Position numbers and translations under genes: made by a program
Part shown: positions 10,998 to 22,400 of the stretch, piece after piece
How positions within the stretch are numbered: the first letter of the stretch is position 1
Layout of the letters: the number at the start of each line of letters is the position of its first letter
NCBI GenBank assembly: GCA_964017125.1
Contig: OZ024912.1
Coordinates: 81,226,892-81,290,891 of the forward strand
Length of the DNA stretch: 64,000 nt
Source of the DNA: Flabesymbios commensalis
Lineage: Eukaryota > Annelida > Polychaeta > Terebellida > Flabelligeridae
Direction: 5' to 3'
The notes under the pieces: generated by a model
What the model saw: the letters and a program-made list of their open reading frames with translations, nothing else
Database searches by the model: none
What the model was told of the DNA's origin: nothing

Positions 10998-11200
10998 GAC
11001 GTCAGATGACATCAAAAGACGGTCCCCGCACTGAAAGAACTAAAACACATCATAATGGCCTAGTCTCCTAGACCAGCAACATGTGGGTATTCAAATTTAG
11101 CGGGAAAGCTAACAAAGACAGTTATGATGATTTCAAATTGGAAAAAAACTTGGTCTCCATGGTTTTTACAAAAAAATATTTCAGCGCTGTAAGGGTTAAA
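10998..11200. mobile_element. GACGTC-family TTAA MITE, partial
   Basis: GGTCCCCGCACTGAAAG followed by the family's unique arm, ending TGTAAGGGTTAA. The hairpin is reduced. Confidence 0.5.
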
Positions 11201-11736
11201 ACGGATTTTAGTAGCGTCTAAAGTGTTGGCTGGTGACATTGAGACTGGCTGGTTTCAAATATGTTTTATATGCTTGCAGTAGGCCTATATATATTGTGAA
11301 GACAATGATATTGGTGTCATTTTTCTCATTTATGTGCAATTTCTTCAAACTGCTTATACCTGAGATAAGGTAAATATAACGATCTATTTCTTGTGATTCA
11401 ATGTGTCTCAACCACTTAAGTGTAATTAAAATGAAATGAATTGGCTAAATTGGGCAAGGAATAAGTGTTATTAAGCAATAGTCAATAGACAATAGTCGTT
11501 ATTAATTTGTTTTATTAGCAGGTCAAATCAATGTTAGTAGGAATTAAATGAGTGTTTAAACATCAAGATTTGCACACTTTTTGGTCTCAAATATCAATAT
11601 TATGCCCTATACACCCACTGGAAGTTGAGGGTCACGATAGTGAGACACGATATCCTGTATCATAAATATAGTCTGTCCAACGGTGGGGGATTGTCAAAAT
11701 GAAAGGTAGCTTTTCGCTGATTACTCAATTTAGTTA

Positions 11737-11870
11737 AAAATTAGAAATTTACTAACGCTACATGTGAAATGGTCTAACTTTTGAACAATTGAACGCTTGA
11801 GAATAATTCTCAAGCGTTCAATTGTTCGAAAGTTAGACCATTTGACATGTAGTAAATTTCTAATTATGAC
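11737..11870. repeat. Near-perfect palindrome, arms of about 64 bp
   Basis: AATTAGAAATTTACTAACGC ... CAATTGAACGCTTGAGAA pairs with TTCTCAAGCGTTCAATTG ... AGTAAATTTCTAATT with almost no loop. Related to the element at 1285-1710. Confidence 0.65.
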
Positions 11871-12889
11871 GCCCCTCTATAAACCCATTAATTAACTTTA
11901 TTCTCGCTTATTCTCAGAATTGTGTTACATGTCAAATGGTTTAACATTTGAAATACTCGTGAAATTATCAGGGTTGTTGCCAAATGACTAGGTGAGAATG
12001 GTTACAAAATTTCGTGAAAATCGCCTGAGAATTAACTGAGGCCTAATACCAGAAAATCTAACTTTATTTTGGAACAGCCTCCACCGCCGGACAGACTGTA
12101 ACCGATAGCGCATGTTTTTCGTTGATTTCTCCGTCAATAAAATTTGCAAAGATCACTTTTGAACAGAATTCCAATATCTTTGAAAATTTCGTGACATTAT
12201 ATGCAGTATTTTAAAAGCATCATTTTACATTCCTAAAAACAGACTCAATTTTCTTACAGCTGACGGTTTTAGAAGAGAAATTTCCATGAAACTGGTTTAC
12301 CAATACATGGTAATTTTCTTTAATTTTTAAACTACATCAAATCATCTTTATCTACTACAAGGCAAGAATTGCGACAGCAATTCGCAGCTTGTAGTGGATA
12401 AAGGTGACAATGGTAAATACAGGCTTGAAGGGGTCAAAGCAGCTCTCTTTGAAACCCAGGATTTCATTACATGTCAAATGGTCTAACTTTTTAATTTGTT
12501 ACAGCTGTTATGATCAGACTAGAAAATAGGCCTTGCAAAATCAAGAAATCGGTTGATAATTTTGACTCAGCAATCATCGAAAACAATGCGCTGCAGATTT
12601 ACCTAAATAATTGTGGCCCAAGGTATTTGTGGAAATGTAAATTCTATAATTTCTCACACTCTGTACAATGCTTTTCACTATTAGACGTATATCGGTATCA
12701 GCCAATATCGCACTCTAGCTGTCTAGCTATAGGGTCGATCCCCGCATTGGAGGAGTAAAGTATTCATAATGGCCATAGACACATAACATAGGTATTCACA
12801 TAAAGTAAAAAGAGATAACTAACACAATAATGATGATTTCAAATTGATTTATGAGTGGTCTGTCAGTTATTTTGAATCAATTTAAGATG

Positions 12890-13060
12890 ACCAGTGCTCG
12901 TAAAGTACTTGTACTTGTTAAAGTACTTGTTAAAACTACTTTTATTTTTAATAGTACTCGAGTACAATAACTGGTACAAGTACTTTTGAAAGGACGAGTA
13001 CTGAGTACCAACGAGTACTGCAAAATCGGTACTCGAGTACTGAGTACTTTGGCCCCAAGC
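12890..13060. repeat. AGTAC-rich palindromic sequence, unit 2 copy
   Basis: Paralogue of 5030-5190 with GTACTTGTACTTG and CGAGTACTGAGTAC runs. Confidence 0.5.
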
Positions 13061-13256
13061 CTGCTTCGAGACAGATTCACTCATTTTACATCTGTAAGTG
13101 ACGTCCCAGTGTTGATTTAATGTTGGTCCACCGTCTTCGACACTGGGCCAACATTAAACCAACATTGGATCTGTAAATGGTGACGTCCATATATGGACGT
13201 TGGCTCAATGCTGGTTTGATGTTGGGCAAGATTTACAGACAGTGGACCAACATTAA

Positions 13257-13500
13257 CCCTTTCAAGCATGACTTTACCATTGTCATTTTCATCCACTACA
13301 AGCCGCGAATTGCTGTCGCAATTCTCGACTTGTAGTGAATGAAAATGACTTGAAGTGGGTGAAAAATTTAAGAAAGCTGCTATGTATTGGTAAACCAGTT
13401 TCATGGTAATTTTTCTTTTAAAACCCTTGGTTATAGGGAAATAAGTTGTGTTTTCACTGATGTAAAATGATGCTTTAATGCATCGTGAGGACATAAAGGG
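13257..13500. mobile_element. Well-bounded TTAA MITE, CTACAAG-hairpin family
   Basis: Element of 244 bp, CCCTTTCAAGC...CATAAAGGG, with TTAA on both sides (13253-13256, 13501-13504). It split a CCAACATTAAACCAACATT palindrome; removing it with one TTAA restores the family sequence seen at about 13145. The near-perfect hairpin (about 13285-13350) lies near one end and a unique arm fills the rest. Confidence 0.8.
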
Positions 13501-13719
13501 TTAAACCAACATTGAGCAGAGGTATCCCATGTAAAATGGCTCTCTTAACCCTTTAAGCGCTAAATTATATAATTTAAATTTTCACCCACTTGACGTTGTG
13601 TCTCGCTACCGCGACCCACAGCTTCAAGAAGGTGAAGATTACTGATATTAGCTTAATTTGGGACCAAACGTTTGCAAATCTTGACGTTTAAACATATTTC
13701 GTGTCATATAACTATGAAA

Positions 13720-13930
13720 CGCAGTGAAACGCAGTTTCTGTGAAACGCAGTGACGTCACTCGGTGAAAACAAGGTTGTATAACACCCCCTCTCCCATACT
13801 TCATTCTGTGAAACGCAGTGACGTCACTCGGTGAAAATAAGGTTATATAAGAACCCTCCCCCATACTTCATTGTATTAGACAGCTCGGTGAAAACATAGG
13901 AGGTCGAGGTCATTGAGTTTCACAGAATTG
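13720..13930. repeat. GTGACGTCAC repeat family, tandem 67-bp units
   Basis: Two tandem units read GAAACGCAGTGACGTCACTC ... CCCATACTTCATTCTGT. The block ends GTTTCACAGAATTG. An inverted copy lies at 37670-37870 and a part at about 19640-19735. Confidence 0.6.
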
Positions 13931-14630
13931 GTTCAAATTGTACACACTTCGACTAACACATACGCAGAATAAGCATTGGTAATTGATTTATTGTACGAAT
14001 AAAAGATTGTAAATACATTGTATAAATTGTGGGTTTCACCCCCAAAATTGCAGCAGAGAGTGAGATTTCATAATTATCAAGAGTGCTCATCAAACTTTGC
14101 TTTATTTATTGCTAAATGCTGAGATTATATCTTTGCTATTCGAGCTTTAAACTGTCCTTTTTCTTACAAACTATAATCTGAAATTGACAGAATATTCAAA
14201 GTGTATCAGCAATGCCAACTATCAGATCTAGTAAAAAGTAAATAAATGAGTCATGCACCAATAAAAGGTTAAACTATATAATACGTTTAGATTGAACATG
14301 GTATATTTTACAGAGCCGATTACAATAATAGCCTCACGTCCAGCCATACTCTTTAGTATTCATACAAAATAAAAAAAAATATAATCAATTGAAGTTGTTA
14401 GTTGCAAATAATTTAATATTATTTAATATATGCTATTTTAATTTACTTATTTTACTTCATCATCAATTACAACTTTCTAAGAGTGAACGGAATTTTATCA
14501 ACCAATTTTTGTGAAAAGTACTATATTTATATCAAAGTTTATCTCGATTTCACCATGGAAAAATCATTAGTGCCTTGACGATCCAATATAATGATGACTT
14601 TTTAGAATTAGGCACATGGCTGATAATTCT

Positions 14631-15512
14631 TCAGGCAGATTGAATCATTTTCTGCTGGTATGTGTCTAAGACTCCCATAATCGCCGCCAGGCTGCCCTCA
14701 GAAAGCATCTAAGAAAAAAACATTGAGAATGAAATGAGTGTTTAAACATCAAGATTTGCAAATATTTGTTTTCAAACTAACCCTTTAACCGCCAAATTAT
14801 TTAATCTGAATTTTCACCAACATGAAATTGTGTCTCGCTGACGCGATCCACAACTTCAAGTGAGTGAAAATTATTCAGATTTGAAAAAATGGAGGCCAAC
14901 TGTTTTTTCAAATATTGCTGATTGATGTCATATTTTATCTTTAACATGTTTAAAAGGTGGTATTTAATGTGCTAATAAAAAATGAAACCCGAATATATGC
15001 GGCACCGGCGGTTAAAGGGATAAAGCAGCTGGGTCGCTATGCTTCACTGAACCATAATATTTACATTGTGGCGGACCCCACTCCTGTGATCATCCACTCA
15101 TGTGGACGTTGACCATGCTGCACATGTGGGACATTGTATAGTGCATCCAGAAGTCTACTCGGCGAATCAATCTACTTTAAACAAACATGAGTATTTTTCA
15201 CCCACTTGAAGTTGTGAGTCGCGGTAGCGAGACACAACTTCAAGTGGGGGGAAAATATGCTATGTAGCGTTTTAAGAGTTTTTTTTAATTATTCAAGATA
15301 TTTCTCACCTGTAGGCACGCATCCAAAGCGTCAGTAAGAATTCTAATCACTTCTTCATAAACATACTCTCTCAAAAAGTTGGTAATTTCATCTTCGATTC
15401 TGCGGATTTTCTCTCGCATGTCAATTCCAGCCTTTTTAACAGCATCCTTAATGTCTCCCATCTTCCTTTTCGCAAAAGCCGCAACCTTTTTGGGATTTTT
15501 TATCTTCGGCAT
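14631..15512 (-). CDS. Small two-exon gene of unknown family, copy 2
   Basis: Paralogue of the gene at 5456-7088. The first recognised exon spans 15523-15309, following a TTTTTGTAG acceptor, with ATG at 15512, and ends at CAG before GTGAGAAA. The last exon is 14708-14631, following TTCTTAG and ending in TGA. The joined frame gives 93 residues: MPKIKNPKKVAAFAKRKMGD, a helical middle with IDMREKIRRIEDEITNFLRE, then EEVIRILTDALDACLQ, and ending in VLDTYQQKMIQSA. Compared with copy 1 the C-terminus is five residues longer, because copy 1 lacks one A in the AAAATGA stretch. Keeping frame and splice sites across a diverged duplicate argues for a real gene. Function unknown; coiled or helical structure is inferred from composition only. 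Confidence 0.6.
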
Positions 15513-15556
15513 TTTAACTGTATCTACAAAAAATAGTTGATTGATTTAATAAGTGG

Positions 15557-15735
15557 GTGAGTGAGTGAGTGAGTGAGTGAGTGAGTGAGTGAGTGAGTGA
15601 GTGAGTGAGTGAGTGAGTGAGTGAGTGAGTGAGTGAGTGAGTGAGTGAGTGAGTGAGTGAGTGAGTGAGTGAGTGAGTGAGTGAGTGAGTGAGTGAGTGA
15701 GTGAGTGAGTGAGTGAGTGAGTGAGTGAGTGAGTG
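15557..15735. repeat. (GAGT)n microsatellite, about 45 units
   Basis: Same place relative to the gene as the array at 7149-7594, but under half the length. The repeat-encoded frames are artefacts. Confidence 0.95.
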
Positions 15736-16217
15736 TAGTAAACCAATACACAGTCCACATGACCTCTTTAATTGTATCGTTATATTTAATTTCAGTTCAT
15801 GATGCATAATACAATTACGGATAGGTTGTATCTGTGGCTTGCATTAGCAAAATAATTGTCATTGCAAAACGTATGTAGTATGATGATCACATTCAGCTAT
15901 GTGGAGTGTTTGAATATTCCTTCATGTCGCTTTTTACAATCATTGCAATATTGAGACAGAAGGAAGTCCGAATTCGAGACTGTGCCCTACTCTATATCGA
16001 ATGACTTCAAGGTGTCTACGTCACACAAAATATTTTTAATGCGGCTATGGCAACCTCTACTGAAACAAAATAGAGTTTCGCCGAGGCCACATGAGGATAG
16101 GCTAGCTACTTAATCTTAGGAGTATAATGGTTATTAAAACAAAGCTTGAAAAGAGGCCATGTAGCTAAGACTATTTAAATATACTGTTAGTTTTTACAAC
16201 TTTATCGCCTGTATGTA

Positions 16218-16464
16218 CGGTGGCCAAATACTCGCCAATTTTCGTTCCAGAGAAACCCCATAATATTAAGGCGTAATAACGCCTTAATAAAGCGTAGTAA
16301 CGCCTTAGTAAGGCGTTACTACGCCTTAAAATAAGACGTAAGTACGCCTTAAATCAGGGCGTTATAACGCCTTATTAAGGCGTTATGGCGCCTTATTAAG
16401 GCGTTATTACGCCTTGATAATATGGGGTTTCTCTGGATCGAAAATTGGCGGGTATGAGTCACTG
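16218..16464. mobile_element. MITE with TA flanks and internal tandem palindromes
   Basis: The terminal inverted repeats CGGTGGCC..ACTCGCCAATTTTCG and CGAAAATTGGCG..GAGTCACTG extend about 65 bp through CCAGAGAAACCCCATA. The middle is about ten copies of AAGGCGTTATTACGCCTT-like self-complementary units. TA flanks and CAGTG ends suggest Tc1/mariner relatives. Comparison with units 1 and 2 also allows a GTATG direct repeat. Confidence 0.7.
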
Positions 16465-16619
16465 TACGTATGAATATACCCGTGAGTAGCCTATTCCAGA
16501 GCTGGTTGTCCAAATAGTTTTAACTTCTACTGAGTGCTTGCAACAAATGAGATTTAGATATTATATAATGGTAAGCCTACCAAAGTCCACAGTGAAACTA
16601 TGCCCCAACCTACTCATTA

Positions 16620-16729
16620 CCCAGTAAACACAAAACATTTGTATAACATTTAGACAATGTTGGACCAACGTCGTAGACGTTGGGCCGACGTTGTATGAAT
16701 GTTATACAAATGTTTTGCGTTTACTGGGT
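16620..16729. mobile_element. CCCAGTAAACA-type palindromic element
   Basis: Arms CCCAGTAAACACAAAACATT and AATGTTTTGCGTTTACTGGG around an ACGTCGTAGACGT core. The matching places in units 1 (about 435) and 2 (about 9137) lack it. Confidence 0.75.
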
Positions 16730-17391
16730 ACATTGCATTACTCACTGCTGTAAATTTCAGATAATATGAAAATCGGCATATATAATATTTTACTGTGATC
16801 CGAATAATTTTACATTATTTTAATATTATTTTATATTATTTAAAAGCCACAAGTCATTATATTAGTCCATTTGTAATTATTCCGAGTTTATAGTGATTGA
16901 AAGGTTGTTCTTTGATGACATGAGACAAGTGGGCGTATCCAAGTCGGGCTCACCAGCGTTGAACCAATGCTGGGTAAATGTTGGCCCACCGTCTACGACG
17001 CTGGACCAACATTAGATCAACACTGGGCCAAGTCCTGTGTTAGCTGGGTTTATACTATGAACACTTACAATAAGTTGGGTTCTTACATAAATGACAAATC
17101 GATTAGCGCACAAGTAAAGCAGTAAGCCTATGACTGGCGGACATCACGCCCATCTTCAGTTGACACCAGGAACTACTATTGCATGAAATATGTGGGTGGT
17201 AACACTACGGTGGTCCCACAATCAGGAAGCAAACATTCAATGCCTGGTGTACGTACAAACCATGAATTCTGACGTCAAAAGGCGGTCCCCGCACTGAAAG
17301 AATTGAAAAAATCATAATGGCCTAGAGCCATAACATTTTGGTATTCAAATTAAGCAGAAAAAAACAACCAAACCTTTGAAAACCTTTTTCT

Positions 17392-17740
17392 GTTAACAGT
17401 GTAAATTAGACTTTAAAAGTGCATACAGGAGAGTTCCTATTCACAGAGATGACTACACATTTTGTGGAGCTAAATGGCAATTTTGAAAATTATGAACAAC
17501 AATTCTCCTTTACGATACACGACTCTGTTTCGGCGCAGCCAAGGCCCCTCAACTATTTCAGAGAATGACAAACTCCGTGATAAGAATGGTGAGGCTTCAA
17601 AGGAATTTGATACCTTGATGATTTTTATATGTGTGGAAAGACATATGAAAAAGTAGATAAAACATATAATTTCTTACACATGTTACTCAAAGAGCTGGGA
17701 TTTGAAATTAATGACAAAAAGTCAGTCTCCCCCCCCCCAG
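17392..17740 (+). mobile_element. Fossil YLDD-type reverse transcriptase fragment
   Basis: A short decayed piece of a reverse transcriptase palm domain with a recognisable YLDDF box followed by a helix ending LLKELGFEIN. Wording of the surrounding residues resembles DIRS-like (tyrosine recombinase) retroelements more than LINEs, but LTR kin cannot be excluded. Only a fragment remains and it is broken; no ends or terminal repeats are seen. Confidence 0.5.
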
Positions 17741-17839
17741 CCAATCATAATTTAATTGATTTAAAATTTTACCCATTTGACGTTGTGTCTCGCTACCGCG
17801 ACACACAAACATTTGCAAGTCGTGATGTTTAAACACTCA

Positions 17840-19370
17840 TTACGTTCTCAATATCAGTGATGTGATCTATTAAACAAGAGGCCCAGGGGCCTTGAAACTT
17901 GTCAACAGCATTGCAAAATATCAGCTACAGGTGTGTCAGAGAATGTATATCTATGCTCTAATTTGCATTATCATGAAAATAAATATGTATAGGCCGGTAG
18001 TATATATTTATATCTCATCCATCATTGGAATTTATTATATGTTCGATTCCCATCATACATTTTGCTGATTTTACACACATTCTGAGTAGGCCCACTGCAC
18101 GTAATGAAAATGCTTGACAAAAAATCATTTTCACAGGGCTACAATGTAAAAATTACGTACATACAAGAGTAGATGTGCAATTATTATTTATTCTGGGTCT
18201 TTTAATAGGCCCCAGTTAGCCAGGAATTTTCACGAAGTCTTTATTCTTCAATTTCAATTCTTCTGCCTTAAATAGGCCTAACAAAATCGTCACGGAGTTG
18301 TAAAATATCAACTTTTAATGTTTCTTACTCAGCCCTATGCTGGATCCGCCACTGACATATATACAAACACATTACCTGATTACTGATATCAAGATGATGT
18401 GCTATGTATTCTTGCTGGTATCTATAAGCTGATTAGCAAAACGGTTCCAATTATTGATTTTTATGACATTGATGATGTAAGTTCAAGTGACGATAATTTG
18501 TTATTTGAATAATTTAAAACATCAAAATATGATTTAACTTTAATGGTTGTCTTAAACGTAATATTATTTATAGCTGACATATTGGATACTTTATGCTTTG
18601 GCACAAGATAACGTCCAAAGAACTTTAATTTAATCTTATAAGATACCCATGTTATGTCTCGGAATGAGATAAAACCGAATGATATGTGTTTATTTCTGAC
18701 TAAATGTTTCACATATATATAATACATTGTTTTCAATGTGTTGTATTTCCACTAGGCCTATAGGGCACATACCGAGATAGTGGAAATAGTTTCACCCTTC
18801 CATCCGTCTACCCGGTGTCCGCCTTTTAGTCAGAAGGCCCGTTAGTCACAAGGCCCATTAGTCAGAAGACCCGTTAGTCAGAAGGCCCGTTAGTCAGAAA
18901 ACCAGTAAGGATGATTAGTCAGAAGGCCCGATTGTCATAAGGCCATAAGCTTAATTTTGTCAAAATTGAATTTTTTCAATTGATTTGATAGCCATATGGT
19001 TCCTGTCTCAATAATGAAAGAATTTTTGAAAAATCTTTATTAGTTTTTGTTTTATTTGATTTTTATTATTTTAAATTTAGTTATGTAATAATTAAAATTA
19101 AATTTTAAATGACGTCATAAATAATTTGAATAAAGCCGCGGGGAGGTACCTTCTCGCGTGTAGGGTCACAAATGTATTGTTATTATATTTGATTCTGGCT
19201 TTCATATAATTTTAATTCTTTTGTTGATTGTCTATATAGCCGAAAAATCAGTTTCCCAGCAGAAACAAAACATAATTTGTATAATTTCATACAAGCTCGG
19301 CTCAACGTCATTGCATAAATGTTAGATGCGCAAAAACGACGCTAGCCCAACTGTATTAATCTAACATCAA
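17840..19370. other. No gene seen
   Basis: AT-rich sequence. The one local pattern is a short imperfect tandem repeat of AGTCAGAAGGCCCGTT at about 18826-18945. Confidence 0.5.
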
Positions 19371-19380
19371 GTCAATATCG

Positions 19381-20345
19381 GGGTTACCTTTAAAACCCCC
19401 TCGATCCACAACCCTCGACCCTCAACCCACAACCCCTCGACCCACAACCCCCTCGACCCACAACCTTTCCGAATTACCCCCTCGTGTAAGGCCTATTGGT
19501 GGACCCTTTTTATTTATAACATAGGCCTAATTTGTGTTTTTGGCTTTGATGCCATCCACAGCGCCCATGTTCCCGACACTGGGGTCATAATCTACAAAGC
19601 ACACACTCACGGAGCCACGTGTAGCTGATACAATGAGGTATGGGGGAGGGGGTCTTGTGTAGCATTTTTTTCACCGAGTAGCCATTTAAAAGGAATTCCG
19701 GTTACGTCACTGTGTTTCACAGAATAGGCCTAAAGGTAGGCCTACATTTCTAGAGGGTCATGCACCATTCAATCGGCGGGGGGGGGGGGTATTTTAAAAT
19801 CAAACCCCGGACAGGCTCTTTATGAAATAAATAATATATTTCAAGACCTGGACTAGCTGGCCTAATCATTTTTCTCCACGCGTCACCGAGCCCTACGTGT
19901 TGAAATTATGCGGGGATAAATAATCCAGCCCCCCCCCCCTTCCCCCCCCCCCGGTGATTGAATAGTGCCCCCTAACAGTTTTGTTGACAACAATTATATA
20001 ATTGATTTAACTGCCTGCAGTGGGTCTCATATGCATGGTGACTTGAAGTTCTCGGAACGTGGGAGCTTTTGAACGTGGGAACTTCTCGATATAGGCCCTA
20101 TAGGGCCTATTAGGCCTACTTGAAGTATAAATATTTGGTTACTAGCCTGTCTGACACTTCGTTTCCATTTTCTGGCTGTGACTGGCGACCTTGCCAGCTA
20201 TTTGGTTATCATCTAATGGGATAAAAAATATGTTGTTGCGGGTGGAGGGGGTTGTGGGTCGAGGGGTTGTTGGTCGAGGGACTTGCTCGTCGAGGGTTGT
20301 GGGTGATGGTTCGAGGGGATCGAGGGGGTTATGAAGGTTAAACCC
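19381..20345. mobile_element. Foldback-like element with tandem-repeat arms
   Basis: Ends GGGTTACCTTTAAAACCCC and GGGGTTATGAAGGTTAAACCC are inverted. The arms of about 110 bp are built of short tandem units of the CTCGACCCACAACCC type. The direct repeat AATATCG flanks it (19374-19380, 20346-20352), possibly one base longer. The 965 bp element splits a palindrome-family member. No coding capacity. Arms made of tandem repeats recall foldback elements. Confidence 0.65.
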
Positions 20346-20352
20346 AATATCG

Positions 20353-22400
20353 GCCGGCTGTGTCTACCAAGAGAACAGCACCTGGTGGACAACGGTCCCA
20401 GTAAACACAAAACATTTGTATAATACTTAAACAACGTCGGCCCAACGTCTTGGACGCTGGGGTAGCAGTATAATGTTTTACAAAGCCAAAAGGCAGTAAC
20501 TACAAGTGATCACAAGTGAACAGTTAATGCCTATTAGCTTTCCCCGGCACCATCGCCGCCTCTCGCTTTGTACTTCTACTGCTCAAATTAGACTGTTATG
20601 ACGACGATCTCAGCCCTATGGACAATAACATAAATACCGTCATATTTTTTATTATATGTGACGTTTAAAATCATCTAACATCGTAAAATTTCATTAACAT
20701 TTAGAACTAATTATTTCTGCTTTCAGCCGACAAGTATGTTTCAATTTACATGATTTACATTGGGTAAATTTGCTTGCATATAGTCCATATTATTATTATT
20801 CACATTGGGACGCAGATGGTCAATTGACTTCATAGTCAAGCGTCAAAGCTCACACCAACGCAGGTGACGATAGGCCTACCCTGTCTGTCAGTTGGTTGCC
20901 AGACCCGGCGAACACTCTTGTTTTCACCAGAAATCGTCATGGCTCACACAGAATATCTGGTTATAAACCGCACCTGTCGATTTGTTAGCTATTTTACCAA
21001 ACATATTTCCAGTGATAAACCGCGGTTACTAACCCCGGCAATATACGGTAGAGCTACGAGAACATCATCACATCCTGTGATGACATCAACAGGACTGAGT
21101 GCGTCGTCACCACTTGCAAAAACGCCAGGCACTCCAGAATGTATACATATTTAATATTGTCCTGACGTCTATTACATTGGCCCAACATTAAACCAACATT
21201 GGCTGAAAGACTTTTCTCGCTGGAGAAGCAAATCATGGTCTTGATCAGAGCAAAAACTGCAATTACAATTCGGCAAACAGCAGTAGCAGTATACTTTCGT
21301 AGTACGCAGTTACCGCCGTTTGCTTTTGCACGACAGCGTATTGGCGCTGATAATTAAATGATGTATGAACGGGCATTGCAAAAGAAGACGTTATTCAGTC
21401 GTATTACACACTAGAAATGTATAAATTATATAAATTTACAATGCCTTCAACTGCCAAGGCCAAAAATCTACTTTTAATAATACAAAATGTGATATTATTG
21501 AAGATAGATATCTTAGCCAAGACCTAACTTCTATATTGCATAACACTCCTCTAGATGTCAGTTGTGGGAGAGAGGGTGGGTGGGAGCTACCCCTCCACCA
21601 CAGACTGCCGGCCACGGCCACGTGAATCAGCCTCTCTGGTGTCACCTGGTCACAGCCACACAGCAAACACAGACATTGACACAATGTTAGCCTAATGGTG
21701 GCCCACCGTTTACAACACTGGGCCAGCATTGGCCTACCAGTAGAATGGCCTTAGCACGATATATGTTCACACAATGCTAGTTTAATGCTGGCCCATCATC
21801 TACAACCCTGGCTCAACAGTAAAACAGCATTGGCTAAACATCTCATTTTCGCCGGAGGCACAGGCAACTTGATACACTACAATGTTACTTTAATGTTGGA
21901 ACAGTGTTATAAATGATGGCACAACATTTAACCAACATTGGGTCAGTGCATTATGTTGACCGCCTAGAACAAGCATGACATAGAACGCTTCTGCTCACAG
22001 CAAAACCAAGTATCTGCTTAATTCACAAGTGTGCAGATACTGTCTATTGAACATGCTGTTACTAAGAAGAAGGAGGCAGTGACATCAGCGTAAAGGAAGT
22101 ATATACTTGATTTACAAGTTAGCAAATACGACCTTTTGGTAGCGCCGTGGCAAGAGGAGCCAGTTCAGAAGCAGTAAATGCCTAGTTTACCAGGGAACAG
22201 ATTATGCCTTTTGACTTTGCACAGGCAGAACAGGTGTAAAGCGGAAGTTAACGACAGACGTTTGTCTTGAAAGTCAAACTAAAAACTTGGAGACAGAGTC
22301 TCCAAGTTGAAAAAACAGGTTAAAAACGACAATAGTCACGATCAGCAGGATAGGGGTTAATATATTGATAATGGGATAGGTTTTCAAATTGTTAATTCAT
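20353..22400. other. No gene seen; several palindrome-family members
   Basis: Holds partial CCCAGTAAACA / CCAACATT palindromes at about 20398-20470, 21160-21200, 21660-21740, 21760-21840 and 21880-21955. The open frame at 20864-21154 matches nothing I know. Confidence 0.5.

Larger units (their letters stand above)
8165..16074. repeat. Tandem segmental unit 2 (about 8 kb)
   Basis: Second copy of the unit beginning at 1. Collinear blocks are 8165-9950 against 1-1190, and 15285-16070 against 6858-8160. The small gene copy here is 14631-15523. It differs from unit 1 by several short palindromic insertions and a shorter GAGT microsatellite. Confidence 0.8.
16075..17400. repeat. Tandem segmental unit 3 (partial)
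   Basis: Starts with the same CCACATGAGGATAGGCTAGC sequence as units 1 and 2 and stays collinear through the blocks around 16480, 16600 and 16900. It also matches 10290-11200 of unit 2 at 16960-17390. No copy of the small gene is seen downstream, so the unit is probably truncated or diverged here. Confidence 0.7.

Noticed and set aside
10708-10998. 96-codon frame starting MAVSVTGP
   Set aside because: Only the first about 20 residues recur at 44932; the rest is unlike any protein and crosses repeat sequence. Kept only as an exon-like repeat.
20864-21154. 96-codon frame
   Set aside because: No recognisable domain, and its 3' part overlaps a palindrome-family element.
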